DNA of 64,000 bases from Gymnothorax reevesii (taxonomy: Eukaryota > Chordata > Actinopteri > Anguilliformes > Muraenidae), in assembly GCA_029721435.1 (NCBI GenBank), contig CM056580.1, positions 22,810,367-22,874,366 of the forward strand. Reading direction: 5' to 3'. The notes under the pieces are model-generated. The model saw only the letters and a list, made by a program, of their open reading frames with translations, was not told the DNA's origin and did not search any database. Shown here piece by piece: positions 25,401-39,500 of the stretch. How positions within the stretch are numbered: the first letter of the stretch is position 1; each line of letters begins with the position of its first letter. The translations under genes were made by a program, and so were the position numbers.

Positions 25401-27538
25401 TGTAACAACGGAAGAAGAGTCGGTACAAAAACCCAGAAAAATTTTGCTTTCTTATCTCACACCCCCCCCCAACAAAAATTGCTATGACCAGTACCAGGGC
25501 AGAAAAAAAGCTTCATCTTTTAATTAAGCAGTATTCATTAAACCTTTGACGCCCAGCTTTTCCAAAACCAAACGCAACTGCTCTGCCCAAGATAATTAAG
25601 TCACTCGTATCCAATTCAGATTAGCTCAAAAGTTTTTATTAAATTCTGAGTTAACCACAGAATTTCATGGTATCAAACAGTAAAACTGAACGTGGCTTAT
25701 ACATTTCTGCACAAGTTGGATACGTTTATTTATGGCAAAATGTAGCAGATTTTATATATCGGGACCAAATATTCACAGATAAATGATCGGTTAGAATTTG
25801 AATCTTTGCTAAAGACCTTGATTAGTAGAATCCAGTGTATAACTGCTTAGTAGGACTGAAAGCCTGCATATGCACCGGGCCTCTTTGCATTAGATTGAGG
25901 ACCGCAAAGGCAATCAAAAAACACGGAAATACCTGCATTTGGGCAGAGGAGTCAATTTGCATAATACTGAAATTTTACTTGCAGTTGCAAAAGGGTTAAG
26001 TGAGAGGTACTTATTGAGATGACCTGAAGTTCAGTGGGTTATCTCCTGTGTGAATTGAGCTGTGAACTGCCATTACAGAGCGCTGAGGGTCAGACCCCCT
26101 TGCAAGAACACTCACAGAACCCATGGCCATGGGTACCTATACCTGCTGAAACCACCTTCAATTCCTCGTTCGCGACCCAGATTCCAGGCCATAACAAAAA
26201 GAGAGATCACATAGAGAAATAAAATATTAAACCAAAGCCATTAAATAACTGAATACAAAACTAAACAAAATGAAAACGGAGAGAGTGTAGCAAAACGAGG
26301 GGCATGATCAAGACCACAGGGTGAAGCGCGAGTCCGCGAGTTTGCCGCCTCTTGAACGATTAAACTACGTTTGGTTTTAGATAGACAAGCAAGAACATCT
26401 GCAAGCAATCTCTCCTTGCTTTTCAAGATGGCGTCCAGCGTTATCAACATTAGCATCCACACTTCAACACAGCCTGAATTTGACTCAAATCCTAGTTGGC
26501 AGCCTTGTTGGAAAATGTGCAAGAACTTCCAAGTGGTTCGAACCTCCGGAGTCTTTCCCTTGCGAGACCTAGCGTGAGACCCTTTGGTCTTGAAAATGCT
26601 CCAGGCATCAACAAGTGTCCATCTAAAATGAATGGAGGTAGTTCATTAAACAATACTCTACATAGGTTGGCCTCACGATCTTTAAAGGACTCCTCACTGC
26701 TCTACCAAAGAATGGCCAAGAATGAGAATTAATGAGATCATAACCATCCGAGCCAATTACCATGTTTAGATCTTCATAGGCACATCCCTTTTTCCCGATG
26801 ATTAGCAATCAAGCACAGACCGGTAGAACAGCAGGGGCCGTAACATCCTCTCTTGACCCGTCTTTACTGTCTTCATCTGCTAAGGGTATTGATTTAGTGA
26901 GAGTCAAAGGCTTTAATGAACGCTAGCATCACACCCGGGGATAAAATTACCAGATGTACAATACTTTCAAACACTCACTCGCTCTCAGGTAGTGGAGAGC
27001 ACTTGGCTGAGACACAAAGTAAGCCACTCCAAAGACCAGGCTTACCCTCATGCGCAGGGTTTAAGAGGACATATTGAAATAATTAGTGCCCTCATTTAAA
27101 CTCTTAGCCTCTGTTACAAATTCACAGTACTACAGTCAAAGTGCAAACATCGCCATCCTCTGATCCAGCTAATATGCATCGCGGAACAGACAGGCAGTGC
27201 CCCACTCTTTTGCCTTTCAGATTGTTCCAGAAGGCTTTTCAAATTCCCACCCTAAAAGTACCGCGCCAAGCAAAGCGGCCTCCAGCAATGCCAGCTGATG
27301 ACCGGCTGGTTCCAGTTCAGCAGGCCAGCTTCCCTCTGGGACACGAGTCCCGTCCCACTCCCCGATGCCCAGGCCCCAAGGCCAGGTGTTTGGCACAGTC
27401 TCCCTCCGCAATTAAGACGTCATTTCAAACATCCCACTCCTTTCCACCTGCATGCGCACGGACAAGTTTGTTCATGAAAAACAAACAAACAAGCAATTTA
27501 ATTTAATTGCAGGGAGATGGGGGCAGAGGGAGGAAGAG

Positions 27539-27581
<43 letters not shown>

Positions 27582-30500
27582 AAGCGAGACACAATCTCCA
27601 TTGTTTTTAAATCAAGGTGAAGAACAAAATGGAGAGCACACCGTGTTTGGTGAGCTCAACGTTGTAATTAAGGTAAACTCCTAGGAGCTCTAATTTGCTG
27701 TGATGAGGATTTACACACAATAAAGATATTTTTTAACATTATCAACAAATCAAGGAATTGGCTAAATCCAAACAGGCCCTGCAATACAGGTCTCTCTTGA
27801 CTGAAGGAGAGGAAAATATGGAGCCATACTGCAGGGAAGGATCCACAAGCAAAAATAAAAAAGTAAATCTCATTAATCTGTCACACAAAGGCTGATAACG
27901 TTGAGCAGCGCTAGCAGCAGCGCATTAGCAATTCAAATCGTGAGCGCAGTAGTGCTCTGGTGCCCGCACGCCACTCTCTATTGTTTGTCATTTCCACCTA
28001 ACTTTGGATTAACTGCGTCGGCCAGCCAGCAGCAAGGTGAACGACATTTGTCTTTCATAGAGAGAGGAAAAAAGAATCCCGCTTTTTCACACAAGTTACA
28101 TTATGGTAGAAGAAAATTATGACCACAGAATAAGACGGTATTTCAACAATAAAAGCAAACCAGCTGACTATTTTTGCTTTCATTCTGGCCTTTCTTGGTC
28201 TAGTTTTCAAGAAAACAGAGGCGCAAAATTCTGCCACAGGGTGAGGAAGTACTCCACGTTACTTTGTTCCAATCACATCAATCTGCTAAGCAGGACTTTT
28301 GAGCCAAGAGGTCACTAATTACAAAAATCATTCATTTGAGTTCATGGGTCGGGGATAAGCACACAATTTCACTGCGCCGCTCCACAAAAGATGAGATTTG
28401 ATCTCATATTGGAATCCGACAAACCAGCAGAGTCCCACTCCAGTTTGCACCCACATGCTATCAACAGTGATCGCTGAAGCGGACCAAATCACAAACTGCT
28501 TGTGATGGACTCTCTTCACTTGTGAAAGTTTTCAATTTCACACCAGAATACTAACAACATCGCATCAGGGCTGGAAATCATTCCTCTCGGGCCACCGTCT
28601 CTTTAACAGCGCCGACTAGAGCAGCAAAAATAGCGAAACCAATAATCTTGCGCAAAGTTGCACACAAATACATATAAAAGTACTGAGTGGAAAAATATGA
28701 CGTCATAAACTGCAGATGTCTCGCACTTCTAAAAAGACTGCTGGATTTGAGAACGCTACCGACTTCAGTATGAAAAGAAGGAATAAAAATGCTTGAATTG
28801 GATTCCTGGCTGAATGCGGGCGTAATTATGTGTTTAAGTCAGAGCATTTTGTGTCTGTTTATTTTCTTTTAGGCTCACAGAATGTCAGTGACAGCTGCCA
28901 TGTACTATTTGTAATGTATGTTTTACTGATATACTTCAAATATTGAACTTAAATAGACAAATATCTATAAATATATGGGTAAAATAGAATTTCGTGCAGA
29001 AAATTTCACATAAAAATGCCGAGATGTCAATATAAACATTCAAAAGTCAATTAAATGTTAGGATATATGCCGACTATGACAAGTAGTAAAAAATTACAAG
29101 TAGTAAAACAGTTTTTGACCATTAAGCTGCTTTTCAGAACATTTTGAGCATCCTTTCAAAAGCATTTCTTTTCCACGACTGAAAACCACAAAGAGCATTT
29201 GGTTACAGTAATCCCATGCAGATCCGTTAGAATTCCTTTTTCCCCAGAGCCAGTGATTGGGAGGCCTTTCTCCCAGCCAATGCACTGCTGTGGGTTCTGC
29301 AGTGAGCTGCCAGCAGAATCCCTCTAATCTTATTATACTGCTCTGGAGTGCACACCACACTGGCGGGTCATTATCACAGCCCTTACCGCCATCCATCCAC
29401 CCGCTGCAGCCGCTAACAAACACACAACCAGACACACAATATTATGCATTCACACAGCCGAACGGCAACACGCGCGACCCGAACTAGCCACAAACCCACA
29501 CTAGCACGCACGCGATAACTGGGCCACACGCACTAAAACATGTGCAGTGTCATGACCACACACTGGCACTTGCTGCTGACACAAACACATTTGTTGTACT
29601 CACAATGACACACATGCCTAGTGAGCACACAGCATGCGCACACACAGACGCACACTCACACAATCATATCTCCATCAGCCAGATGCACCAGATTATAGCA
29701 CTTATATAAACCCCCCCCAATGCCTGAAAACATACAAACCCAGGATCACAACAGCCAACTTCCCCCCCACAAAACATCATGACAGACACCTGCCAGGAAG
29801 GGGCTCATGTCACCACCAAACCAGATGATTACAAGTGGATGTCACAGCTAAGCAATGCAAAAAACGACACCATTTGTTCAGGAAAAAAGGCTGAAGTTTT
29901 GCTTTCTCTTCTGAAACCAAATGAGCAGAGGAAAAGTTTCCCAGCATTAACGTGGAATGTGCACTTTGCGTTCTGTAAATATCGGGAAGGAAAAGGCAGA
30001 CAGTTCTTCTCTGGGAGAAGTAAAACCAGACAGGATGATGTCATAGCCGCAGCACTAATGAGGCCGTCACACAGCACACAGGGAGGGAAGGCCAGCTGGC
30101 CGAACCGCCTCACCCACTCCCACTCAATGCTAACCGCACACTGGGCCTGGCAAGGTCAAATACAGCACCTTACATACACATATCCCATCATGCTCCTGCA
30201 GTCACCTTGGTAACCGGCCTCTCAAAGCACAGGCATTCTTCTGCTGAAATTGTCATTATTTGGCATCTCTTCTGCTTAACAAATGCTGTCTATCTGTGCT
30301 ATGGCCATTAATCAGGATTACTCCTGAGAGAGGGCAGGTCGACTCAACCTGCAAACCCAAATCCCATATTAAAGGGGAGAGAAAGGCACTGGACATTATT
30401 CAGTGCCAATTTCTACACCTGAGAATGAAATTCATTTTTCACACCTGTCTGTGCAGCCCCATAAAGATATGAGTCTTCAGCAGGTGAGCAGTTCTCATAT

Positions 30501-33500
30501 GAAGGAATTCAATTCAGACCCTCCTTCAGCAGTGCAAATACATTTTCACACATTTACCAAATTTTTTTTTTTCTTCATTTATAAAAAGCATTTTACTGAT
30601 GTGATTCTCCAATAATATGGTCAATAATAATAATTAATAATAATAATAGTAATATCAGATCTACCTGCTATAAAGAGCCAAGCCACAGAAAGTCACAGTA
30701 ATAACAAGGAGACACAGAGCAGAAAGAACCCCACAGCCCTTGACTAATTATTAATAAATAGCAGCACACATCTATGGCAAGGCACAGGTCATTGTGCCTA
30801 GGTCAAAAGTCAAATCCACTGATGAACCTTATGGTGCACACCCACCCCTCACAAGGAATTTGCATACCACATTATAAGCTCCTGTGCTCAGTACTTTTGG
30901 AAATATGGCCTGGGCAAAATTTTCAAGGTCAAGGTCACTGTGCTAACTAATGACACTTGGTCACTAATGACATTTACCTTGCACAACTAACCCTCACGAG
31001 AAATCTGAATGTGAAATTTGTAGCTGCTGTGGTTCATACTTCTTGGAAATACAGCCCAGACAAATTTTTAAGTTCAAGGTCACTGTGCCAAGGTCAAAGG
31101 TCAAATCCACTAATAACCCTGACGTTGTACACCCACCGCTCACAAAGAACCAGCATATGAAATTTGAAGCTCCAGTGGCCAACACTTTCGGAGATATGAC
31201 CCGGACAATTCATGGAGCCACCGCCTGTCCGCCCAGACACCACAGGGTATAAAAATACCCCATCAGCTCATGAAGGCCTGCAGGGTAATAATTATAATGC
31301 AGAAGTAGTGTGAGAGGGAAAATTTAAAGTTTCAATTACAATCTCTCCATTTTATTGACAGATTTTTGCATCAATGTGAAAAGTAAAACATGGAAGACAT
31401 TTGGAATTTGCTTTTTAGTACAGTGGAACTTTAAGCCTTTACCTGCCTTAGCATTTTTGTTGACCACATTCTGAGACGCTGTAGCTAATAAAGACATGTT
31501 AACTTAACTCAACCTAATTAAGCCATCTATCCCACTTGGTTGACGTACTGATCATTTTAGTTTAACACATCTTTCAGTTGTACAGTGACATAAAATGTGC
31601 TCTACCGAAAGGTTGAGCTGGCAGTTAAAGGTCCAAGTTATGGTCCTCTGGATTTGTTATTCTGCATATGCATTTCTGAACTGCACTTTTCAACTGAACA
31701 GCATTTAAATGTCGACAGAAACATTCCCTGGCATCTGCCTCTCCGGAAATGCGTCATGGCCCCGAGACACAGGTGCACATGAATGGCAGGGACAGGGACC
31801 TGCACTCACACCTGGATATTTGCATACCGTGCAAAATGTTTTGCTGTTGGAGGTGTGTGGCGTCTGACCTGGGGATTGCTGGGATTGAAAGCAAACGGTT
31901 CTGTTTTGTCACACACCTGCATCCAACACTATGCAGCATTCCAGTGAAAAGCGCGACCTCAGCTGGAATCACCAGATTCATCGTCAAGCTTCAATGGATT
32001 TGCATAAAAACAGCAGCATAATAGTATGAATATATCGCCACGCAGTCAACACAATATATGGGTTTTCCTGTCTCAGTGTATTCGTGTTTTCATTTTTCAA
32101 GCTTCTGTAAAATGGAAAAAAAGAGAAAAATATGGTTGCATTCTGAGCACAAAGGTATAGTGGCAGCAGATGCTTTTGCAACCCGACCAGGCCAGGCACC
32201 ATACTTCCTGATTAATGTGCTCCCTAAACAGTTCTGTTCGGGGTCTGCACTTCAGAGCCATCTGACATCATCTCTCCATTATTCCTCAGTGACACCAAGA
32301 GGAAAAGTAAACTTCCAGAAAAGTCCTCAGGGTGCTGGGCTCTGCAGCCTCATGGCAAGTAAGCAAAAGTTTGGCCAAAAATGCGAAAAGTTCATGAGAC
32401 TGTGGTGACAGGGGGTGAAAGTTCACTCACGGCGGCGTGAAGAGCCAACACCGTTTCTCAGTAGTCAGTATAGAGAGATGCACTGTGGGAACAGCAGCAA
32501 CACGACATGGATGGGGCTTAGAAAGCAGTGCATCCCAATACTCAACACATGCATCCTCCCCGTCTTCACTGCTACCTCGTCCCATTCTTCTAGGTAGCAG
32601 ACAAGACCACAGGAGGAAAGCAGAATATATTTATCCAAGTGTAGGAATGGGAGAGGACTCAAATCTCCCATTCATTAGGCTTTGCATGTCACTTCCTGTG
32701 TCATTGATCATCCAAGCTCTAATAATCATAAGTAGTTTTTTTGCAGTCTGGTCAAATTTAAACTCGTCTCAGATCAAAGTTACTCAGGTCAGGAGTAAGA
32801 CCGTCAAAATGTTTATGGATCTACCAGAAACACAACCAGGGGTGACAAAACATTGGAGTATTGTACTGCACTTAAATTTTATACCCATATTTGATCAGTA
32901 TGAATATAAACTTCACATTCAATTCAGAATCAAAACTAATGAGGAAAAAAAAAGCGAGGGAAAAAAATGCACCCAAAAAAGTATCGGTCTTTCCTACATC
33001 ACCTACAGCATATGCAGTGTCCCCAGAAGTCCTCCGGGTCCACCCTAAACTAAGACAAAGGTCAGATTAGATCAAACTTCTCGAATCCAATCAATGTTTG
33101 CACCCTAATGGCCTGTACACACTGTACGATTTTAGCAATGTTATAACACCATTGAATGACACACTATGCGACTTGGATCTAATAAACTTTGGTACGGTGT
33201 CAAATTTGATGTGTGCACTGTACGAGGTGTAGACTGTACAATGGCCGTTTACTGTATCACAGGTTACGACGTACGTCAAAATGCAACATCATCAGCGTAC
33301 GACATCCATCTGCGCTACCATGTTCATTGTGCTCACGGTTATTTTAGCTCTGTGCTAGCTAAATGGTAATGTAAGACGCGGATAAGATAACGCGCAGCTA
33401 ATATGGCTATACAATCAACAGTACTTGCGATAATGACACAATGAACCATCTACGCCCCAGTGAACATTTAAATGCGTTTTCAAGAATAATTGTTCTGTAA

Positions 33501-36500
33501 GGTTAATGGTTCATAGCCTTCAAAAGCGTATTTGTGAAATGTTTTAATGCTCGTTCTCTTCGAGAATGCTTTGTATTGAACGGATTTGTATTTAATTTAT
33601 TTTATTCAGTTTGCACGGCGCGGCAAACGTGAAGGATTGCATGCAATTAAATGCCCGTTAAAATCGAACGCCTTGTGTCTGTGATTTAACTCCAATGTGA
33701 GTCTACATGAATCACTGTCGGCATCAGCTAATGCGTAATCTATAAATTATTCGGTTTATTTTATTTAAAAAAAAAATAAACGATTATCATTTTATTTCCT
33801 GCTGCATTTGTATTGGCTGATTAGTAGACGTACGTCGTAGCAGCTGTCACACTGTGAGATAGTCATCCAAAATGTCTGACACCGTCAGAATTGTCTTTGG
33901 TCACAAGACACTGACAACGGCTGTCCTTGAACCTGACTCACAGTGCGACGTAAGACCACCATTTTAGAGCCACAACCAAAGATTTCTCCAAGTTTCTCCT
34001 ACGATGGTCATCTTTCGTCTGGGACGGCCCAAAATCGTACAGTGTGTACCGGCCATAAGATTGGGAAAGCCGTGACAGATGCCAAGCACATGGATAGTAG
34101 CAAAATACACTCTCAACACACCCTAAGCCACTAAAGAATCCAGTGGGAAAACTTTTAACAGACCAAAGAACCTGGCTTTTTTCCACCATAGTCTGCGCGG
34201 GAAAATCTGACCAAAAATGCATTATTTCTCTGAATTTTCAAAATAACACAGTTGGGTCCAGGTTTTACCCAGATCACTCAATTACAGTAGAATGTCCGAA
34301 TGTTTAGTGTTCCTCTCAAGTCACCGGGGTTGACAGCACTGCCCCACCAAGGCCAAAGGAAGTGAAACAATCAGAAACCATTTTGAGAAAAATGCAAAAG
34401 TTTGTCTTTGCTTCTGCCCCACATAAAGAATATCCACTTGCATGTGCCGAATCTCAGTCACAAGGGCAAATTTCGTCATGATCCTGCTTCTACTAAATCG
34501 AGTTCCGCTAGTAGGTGTATGTTCTGGTCACGGAGAGAAGTCAAGAAAAAAATAGATTTACTTCCTTTTGCCTTGGTGGGGCAGAGCAGACGTGTTAAGT
34601 CCAGGGGCCACGTAATTCTTCCATACCCAAACTACCCCTGCTGATCTCACCAATCACCTCCATCTCCAGTGAATCAAGGGGGTTCTAACAAAGTACTGGG
34701 GAAGACTCAAATTCTGAACTTTGATTTTGCGCCTCTAGTTGAAAGGTTTGAGCACAAAAAAAGACCAACTTCACACCCAAAAAAAGAATTTGCAGATCCA
34801 GAATCAAAATCCCCCCAGAAACCAAGGCGAAACAGAGTCCCTGGAAAACTAACAAGACTCACATTTTTGTTTGCATCTGAGTATGACCAGTGAAGCCGAC
34901 GGTATCTATGCACAGATGGGCACTGCATTAATGTTGGCATTTTGTCATATCCAATTAGCCAAGCACAAGCTGAAATGGACTCTAATTATTGCTTATTTCA
35001 CCCTGTAAAAAAAAAAAAAAGACAGGCTTCAGATTTGCATGTATGTGATACATTTATCAGGACTAAATACTGGGCCAGATACAGAAGGCATTGTCAATCA
35101 AAGCTTAAAGAATATTAATACTTGCAAAGAAGGTGAGGTAAGGGTGAGTAAATGCTACTGCATTTCTCTGGTACTCCACGTTTCCATGGGAACAGGCCGT
35201 TGCCTTGGGTTAAATGTCTCACACAAACTTCTTGCACTTGGCTGCTTTCATGTGTTCTGGAGGGCGGAGGCTACTGTCTGAAAGATATCGCCTCCCTTTC
35301 GGCGTCCAGTTTCCTTTTTCAGCTACAATCTGTAACACTGGCCATGCTTCAACCTTACATCAACCTTACCATTCACGATAAGGCAAGCAAATCCTATAAA
35401 ATCAGAACTGGTTTGGTGTATTTTTACAATAGACACAAAAATGGCTTGCTGCGAGATTTGCTTCAGGCGCATGCATTCCAAAACACAACAGGATGTGGTT
35501 TTCTGCAAGCAAATTATGTTTATGCAGCTGGACAGACAGACAAATAGACACAAACACCTACTCGGTAAAAAAAAAAGAAAAAAGAATATATGTGCGACAA
35601 TAGCAGGGACAATTAACACAGGAAATTTTGGCAGAAACGCAGTACCTATTCACAAGGGAGATGTGCCTTTTCCAGTCAGGCACATTTAAAACTGTAAAAC
35701 AAAAGATGGGGGTGTTCTGTGGCAGAGACTTTATTTCATTGGCCACCATTCATTTAAGAAAGACTGAGCATATGCAGGGGGTCAATGGAAGCCACCGGAA
35801 ACAATGCCAGGATTATCAGTTCTGTTAAGCTCATGATGTACAGAGAGTGGCTCACATATGGACAGATTCAGTTCTGGAGCGATTGTTAGAGATGCAGCTC
35901 TGCGTTACCAACTATCCAACCAAGTCTGTCTCAGTGGGAGGGCTTTGAATTGCCCTCATAGTTCCTTTTTCACTATTGCTTTTTGGCGTTTGTAGTATAC
36001 TGTCAATTTTTGACAGTCTCTCAGACCACTGTAAATAATTCAGCTGCTTTTGTGACCTGCTCACCTGCAAAGCAGACACCATTATCCTTCAACTAAATAC
36101 TCTTTTTAATTATAATAAGATACAGGGATTCTATTCTACTTCCCAAACAAATACACTGACATGTTCAAACCCATAAAAAAATAATAATTTCTGATTCTAC
36201 TGTCCATAGAAACCATGAAATAGTTAATCAGAAGCATTCAAATGTGAGCAATACATGTAGGAAAACACCATATTTTCATTCACCCCGCTGTGACAATGGA
36301 AGGAAACTATTAGCACAAAATGCTTGCTTTTATTTGGAGTCATTCTGCAGGATGTGCAGATAGTTAAGCTGAAAGTGCAGAAAACTAGGAAGGTCTCTTT
36401 AGAGAACGGACGCACGTAGAATACATCATCAGAAGAGCTTTAGAGTTGGAGAGGAGCAGGGCTGGAGATGCCGTCGATGCAGTTTTGTTAATGGTGCACG

Positions 36501-39500
36501 GAAAGGCAGTCGCTGGCACTGCTGAAAGAAGCACTTGACAGCTGAAAAATGAATTCTGCGAAATTATGCCAGTTCACTTTTTCGTGCTTTTGACTGCATG
36601 AAGATGCTTGGTTTAGTCTTTTCTTCCGTGGGTACCCACCATGTCCTGGACAAGACTGCAGTTTTATGCGGCAGAAAATGAACCTTGAAAAAACACAAAC
36701 ACTTTGGAATGCACACGACAAACAAACACACAAACTGCGCACACACCTCTAAACAAAACCCACACGGTATTTGTGCATCCCACATACATACTGAAAAGCA
36801 TATGAAATCCAGCACGTGGGCGTTCAGGCCAGCATTCGCAAGCCTTTCCATATAAATTGAAGGTTCAGTTACTGGCCCGAGTAGTGTTTCTTCTTCAAAA
36901 TTACTCTAGTCCGTACGTAAAACACACACGCAACGTACACACAGACACTGACGCACACACACACACACAGACACCCATACTCACACAAATGCACATGCAC
37001 CTCCCTTTCACAGCTTAGCAATGTTTTCAAAATGCCAAATCACATCTGTGACAATTCCAAACAACAGGTCTTCATCAGGAACTTGCTGGTTCAACCAGCA
37101 AGAGTGCACCCAATATAATGTGATCTCACTTTCGGTAAACTAAGCATTGCTTTTGTTGTCCAATAAAATTTGTGCCAAAATTCAAGCTGTATGATGCAAG
37201 ATCTGCCATTGATTACGCTGCCAGGCAAGTTTTTCATTTTTTCCTGTTGGGATTTTTGAGGCCTTCGTGTCCAAGCAGAAAAAAACAGCCACTGGCTCTG
37301 TGACTAAGCAAGGGTAACAGAGTGTGAAAGCTCCAGTGTTCTTTGGGCAAACATGGGATTAAACCACTTTAGCTATAATAACCAAGCCTAAGCACTTGAG
37401 CGCACGCACACACACACACACACAGACAAACACACACAGACACACACACACGCACATGGACACTCGCACACTCGCATATACTCTGGAAATCCCCTCATTG
37501 CTTGAAGCCCTGTCCAACAACAATCACGGAAGACATATTCCCCCTCTCAGTATGCAGGAGAGTCTAACATGCGGTATGTCAGGGTTTAGTGCTAGTGACA
37601 GGACTGCAGCTGTGAAGAGAGTCAGCAATTCTGCAGCGAGAGGACATGCCAGGGCAGCTACCATACATTGCGTAATCCGCCATTCCGGCTCCCCCTGCTC
37701 TTTGGTTACCAATATCAATACCGAATCAAATTCAAATCCGGTCGATGCTCACCAGCTGGGGACTGCTCATGATGTCTCTGGAAAATCATCTTGGACTGGT
37801 GCAGGGATTAAACATACTCTGATGCTTTCGGTCAACATTTTGCGACTAATTTGGGTTTCTGTATGAATGGGAGGTGTGGCGGCGACATTACAGGAATTAC
37901 AGGGACTTACCTGCTCCTGTCCCTGACCCTGGGACTCCAGGTCCTCCCCTGGCCCCCTCTCGCCTCCTCGCACAGGACGGGGGGCAGTTATCCGCGGACC
38001 TAGAATGGTCTTCCTCATGTAGCCTTCATCAGATCCCTGGAAACAGAGCCAGGTCATGATACTTTTCCTCCACCCTTTGGGTCTTCCCTTAAAACAGAGG
38101 TACAGCCAGGGGTGTCCTCTACACTGCCCGTCAGCAAAAACCGAACAGAGTGAGGCTTTACTTCCTGGTTTACTTTGGCCCAGAAGTTTCCTCATCGAGG
38201 TCAATGACTCCCAAAAATCAAAAATGCCTTCAGCACTGTGAGGAGAGAGGAGAGGAGCATCTCTACACTGGAAACAACTAATCTGACCTCCAGGAAAAAC
38301 GTGTTTGAAGCCAATTTCGGTCCTCCATTTCCACACGTGTGTAGTGAGATACAACACAAAAACAGATATACAAGCATACACAAGTAAAGGCACTTATAAA
38401 AATACAACCCCAATTCCAAAATAGTTGGGACAAAGTGTAGTCTGTAAATATAATCTAAACACGATGACTTTCAAATCACACCAGCCAGTATTTTATTCGC
38501 AGTAGAACAGAGATAACATATCAAATGTTGAAACTGAGAAATTTTACAATTTTATCCACAAAATGAGCTAATTTCAAATTTGATGGCTGCTACAGGTCTC
38601 GAAAAAGTTGGGACAGGGGCCTGTTTACCATGGTGTAGCATCCCCTCTTCTTTTTAACACAGAGTGGAGGCGTCTGGGCATTGAGGAGAAAATTTTCTTG
38701 AGTTTAGCCACTAGAATTTGCTCCTACTCTTGTTTAAAGCAGGCTTCCAGCTTTTGGGTCTCCTTTGACGGACTTTTTATTTAATTATGCGCCAAATGCT
38801 CTTCATCGGTGAAAGATCAGGACTGCAGGCAGGCCAGTTCAGCACACAGACTTTTCTACTATGAAGCCATGCTGTTGTATTAGCTGCAGTATGTGGTTTT
38901 GCACTGTCCTGCTGAAATACACAAGGCCTTCCCTGGAATAGATGTCGTTTGGAGGGGAGCATATGTTGCTCTAAAACCTTTATATACCTTTCAGCATTCA
39001 TGGTGCTTTTTAAAACGTGCAAGTGTCCTACAGCATATGCACTAATGCGTCCCCATACCATCAGAGAAGCTGGCGTTTGAACTGAACGCTCATAACAGGA
39101 GGGGTGGTCTTTCTCCCCTTTAGCCTGGAGGACACGACGCCCATGATTTCCAACAGGAATGTAAAATTTGAACTTCTCTGACCACAGGACACTTTGCCAC
39201 TTTGCTACAGTCCATTTTAAATGAGCCTTGGCCCGCAAAACATGGCGGCGCTTCTGGATCATGCACAACAATGACTTGCTTTTTGCATGATAGAGTTTTA
39301 GGTGACATCTGTGGATGGTACGGCAGACTGTGTTTACAGACAGTGGTTTCTTGAAGTATTCCTGGGCCCATTTAGTAATGTCAATGACAGAATCATGCCA
39401 GTGAGTGATGCAGTGGCGTCTGAGGGCCCGAAGATCACAGGCATCCAGTAACGGTCTTCAGCCTTGTCCCTTATGCAGAGATTTTTCCAGTTTCTCTGAA

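Noticed and set aside
32437..33048. 203-codon open frame on the plus strand
   Set aside because: No domain, signal or splice context recognised; low-complexity Lys-rich end; it lies in intron sequence and ends next to a MITE. Chance open frame is the simpler reading.
37767..38393. 208-codon minus-strand frame as a separate gene
   Set aside because: It only reads through atg10 coding exon 2 and its flanking intron; the splice sites at 38037 and 37910 define the real 42-codon exon.
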